Assembly (NCBI GenBank): GCA_907163225.1
Contig: OU015322.1
Span: 496,001-560,000 of the forward strand
Origin: an uncultured Rhodocyclaceae bacterium
GTDB lineage: Bacteria > Pseudomonadota > Gammaproteobacteria > Burkholderiales > Rhodocyclaceae
DNA length: 64,000 nt
Direction: 5' to 3'
The notes beneath the pieces were generated by a model. It saw only the letters and a list, made by a program, of their open reading frames with translations. It had not been told where the DNA came from and made no database searches. How positions within the stretch are numbered: position 1 is the stretch's first letter; each line of letters begins with the position of its first letter. Position numbers and translations under genes: made by a program. Below, piece after piece: positions 62,761 through 64,000 of this stretch.

Positions 62761-63301
62761 ACTAGGCTTGACCTTGTTGATGGCTGCCCGCAACGCCATC
62801 GCCGCCCGTCTCGGTCAGCCGATAAAAGCGGTGGTCGACCGACCGGAACTCCACGAAAAAGGTGCCACTTTCGTTACGCTGACCCAGCATGGAAACCTGC
62901 GCGGTTGCATCGGCAGCCTTGAAGCCTGGCGGCCGCTGCTCAAGGACGTGCATGAAAACGCCCTCGCCGCTGCCTTCCGCGACCCGCGCTTCAAGCCGCT
63001 GAGTGCTGAAGAGTTACCAAACACCCAGGTCGAAATTTCATTGCTGACGCCGGCCGAGGCCATCTCCTTCACCAGCGAAACCGACGCGCTCGCCCAACTT
63101 CGGCCGGAAACCGATGGCGTCATCTTCACCGCAGGCAATCACCGCGCGACCTTCCTGCCGCAAGTCTGGGAACAATTGCCCGATCCGGTCAGTTTCATGG
63201 CCCATCTGAAACAAAAAGCCGGCCTCCCGGCCGATTACTGGGGGCCGGGCGTCCGGCTTGAGCGCTATCAAGTTCAAAAATGGAAGGAAAATTCGTGTTG
63301 A
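62753..63301 (+). CDS. amrA: AmmeMemoRadiSam system protein A (AMMECR1 family)
   Basis: AMMECR1-domain protein of 182 aa starting MPELGLTLLMAARNAIAARL. It has GATFVTLTQHGNLRGCIGSLEAWRPL, the family signature LRGCIG, and NALAAAFRDPRF. Function unknown; it is always in the trio with Memo and a radical SAM protein. Its last codons overlap the amrS start region and fall next to an R1/R2 repeat junction. Confidence 0.92.
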   Translation: MPELGLTLLMAARNAIAARLGQPIKAVVDRPELHEKGATFVTLTQHGNLRGCIGSLEAWRPLLKDVHENALAAAFRDPRFKPLSAEELPNTQVEISLLTPAEAISFTSETDALAQLRPETDGVIFTAGNHRATFLPQVWEQLPDPVSFMAHLKQKAGLPADYWGPGVRLERYQVQKWKENSC

Positions 63302-63330
63302 CCGCGCCCCAACGGAAGTCCCCTGGCGGG
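63289..63330 (+). repeat. R2 repeat at the amrA-amrS junction
   Basis: GTGTTGACCGCGCCCCAACG then GAAGTCCCCTGGCGGG, resembling the other R2 copies. It forms the amrS N-terminal codons. Confidence 0.55.
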
Positions 63331-64000
63331 ATTGAATCCCTCCACCCCGCCCGCTGGTGGCACGCCCTGCCCGACGGCCGCGTGCAATGCGACCTCTGCC
63401 CGCGCGACTGCCAGTTGCACGAAGGCCAGCGCGGCGCCTGCTTCGTCCGCCAGATGGTCAATGGCGCCATGCAGCTGACGACCTACGGCCGCTCATCAGG
63501 CTTCTGCATCGACCCCATCGAGAAAAAACCGCTCAACCACTTCTACCCGGGCAGCAGCATCCTTTCCTTTGGCACCGCCGGCTGCAACCTGGCCTGCAAG
63601 TTCTGCCAGAACTGGGATATCTCCAAGTCGAAAGACATGGACCGTCTGATGGACAGCGCCAGCCCGCAGGAGATTGCACAGGCGGCCAAACGCTACGGCG
63701 CCGATGCGGTCGCCTACACCTACAACGACCCGGTGGTTTTTGCCGAATACGCCATCGACACCGCGCTCGCCTGCCGCGAGCAAGGCATCCGCAATGTGGC
63801 GGTCACCGCCGGCTACATTCACCCCGAGCCGGCGCGTGAATTCTTTGCGGTCATGGATGCAGCCAACGTCGATCTCAAGGCCTTCACGGACGGCTTCTAT
63901 CACAAGCTCTGCGTCGCCCACCTGCAGCCCGTTCTCGACACCCTCGCCTACATCCACCACGAAACCGACTGCTGGCTGGAAATCACCACGCTGCTCATCC
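63295..64000 (+). CDS. amrS: AmmeMemoRadiSam system radical SAM protein, cut by window
   Basis: Radical SAM enzyme; 235 codons are present and the 3' end is outside. The cluster motif C-x3-C-x2-C is in GCNLACKFCQNWDISKSKDMD, preceded by a Cys-rich N-terminal block (CDLCPRDCQLHEGQRGAC). The GTG at 63295 has AAGGA 6 nt upstream; a TTG follows at 63298. Its first codons (VLTAPQRKSPGGIES) come from the R2 repeat, so the N-terminal extension is not conserved family sequence. Confidence 0.9.
   Translation, partial: MLTAPQRKSPGGIESLHPARWWHALPDGRVQCDLCPRDCQLHEGQRGACFVRQMVNGAMQLTTYGRSSGFCIDPIEKKPLNHFYPGSSILSFGTAGCNLACKFCQNWDISKSKDMDRLMDSASPQEIAQAAKRYGADAVAYTYNDPVVFAEYAIDTALACREQGIRNVAVTAGYIHPEPAREFFAVMDAANVDLKAFTDGFYHKLCVAHLQPVLDTLAYIHHETDCWLEITTLLI

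Noticed and set aside
1-64000. CRISPR array
   Set aside because: No run of regularly spaced direct repeats with unique spacers was seen; the R1 and R2 copies are scattered and in both orientations.
1-64000. Prophage or insertion-sequence transposase
   Set aside because: No transposase, integrase or phage structural gene was recognised.

Overview
The window is high-GC bacterial chromosome from a betaproteobacterium, most likely Rhodocyclales of the Dechloromonas/Azonexus type. This is inferred from the housekeeping gene orders (rpoE-rseC-mucD-lepA beside nadB; yceD-rpmF-plsX-fabHDG-acpP-fabF; rluC divergent from rne), the lexA-imuA-imuB-dnaE2 cassette and the zinc-binding (CZB) chemotaxis proteins. 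No marker gene identifies the species. Both ends cut genes: lepA at the left and the radical-SAM gene amrS at the right.

Region by region. 1-6130: partial lepA, a small glutaredoxin-like gene, mucD, rseC and rpoE (all minus), divergent from nadB, with ygfX convergent to nadB. No anti-sigma gene lies next to rpoE. 6155-12188: fatty-acid and phospholipid synthesis genes fabF, acpP, fabG, fabD, fabH, plsX, then rpmF (59 aa) and yceD. 12301-19601: yceF/maf and an RsmI-like methyltransferase; convergent sppA, Rieske, HAD phosphatase and rluC; then rne with a leader of about 390 nt. 19668-23501: a low-Mr phosphatase, uvrB and a divergent aminotransferase. 23590-30708: a contiguous SOS mutagenesis block (dinB, dnaE2, imuB, imuA, lexA) with two LexA boxes. 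30777-40023: soluble chemoreceptor, dGTPase, thioesterase, ETF-QO, fabI, ppiD and a MocR regulator.

40168-46869 is the accessory part. It holds DUF2917, an SOS-type divergent pair of tiny genes with two LexA-like boxes, a lone CZB-domain protein, gene remnants, a 69-bp imperfect direct repeat flanking a membrane-protein/DUF4160/DUF2442 cassette, a GSU2403-type nucleotidyltransferase, and an AT-rich RloA/RloB pair next to tRNA-Asn. 46970-53091 is core again: rbgA, moaD-moeA-mobB, an orphan ATP-grasp-like gene and a DinG-type helicase. 53191-58505: a hybrid histidine kinase with a PstS-like binding protein, a predicted small RNA with C-rich loops, an RNase H-fold protein and two tandem 2H phosphoesterases. 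58603-64000: an unknown protein, ispF-ispD, a DUF4010 membrane protein and the AmmeMemoRadiSam trio (B, A, radical SAM).

Two dispersed repeat families cross the gene boundaries. R1 is about 37 bp with core CGGTCAACCGGAAAAA, and it occurs in intergenic gaps and in frame inside many core genes. R2 has core GAAGTCCCCTTGGGGGA and three copies. The strongest candidates for undescribed biology are the C-rich-loop small RNA at 56476-56573, the R1 family, and the SOS divergon at 40488-41024.
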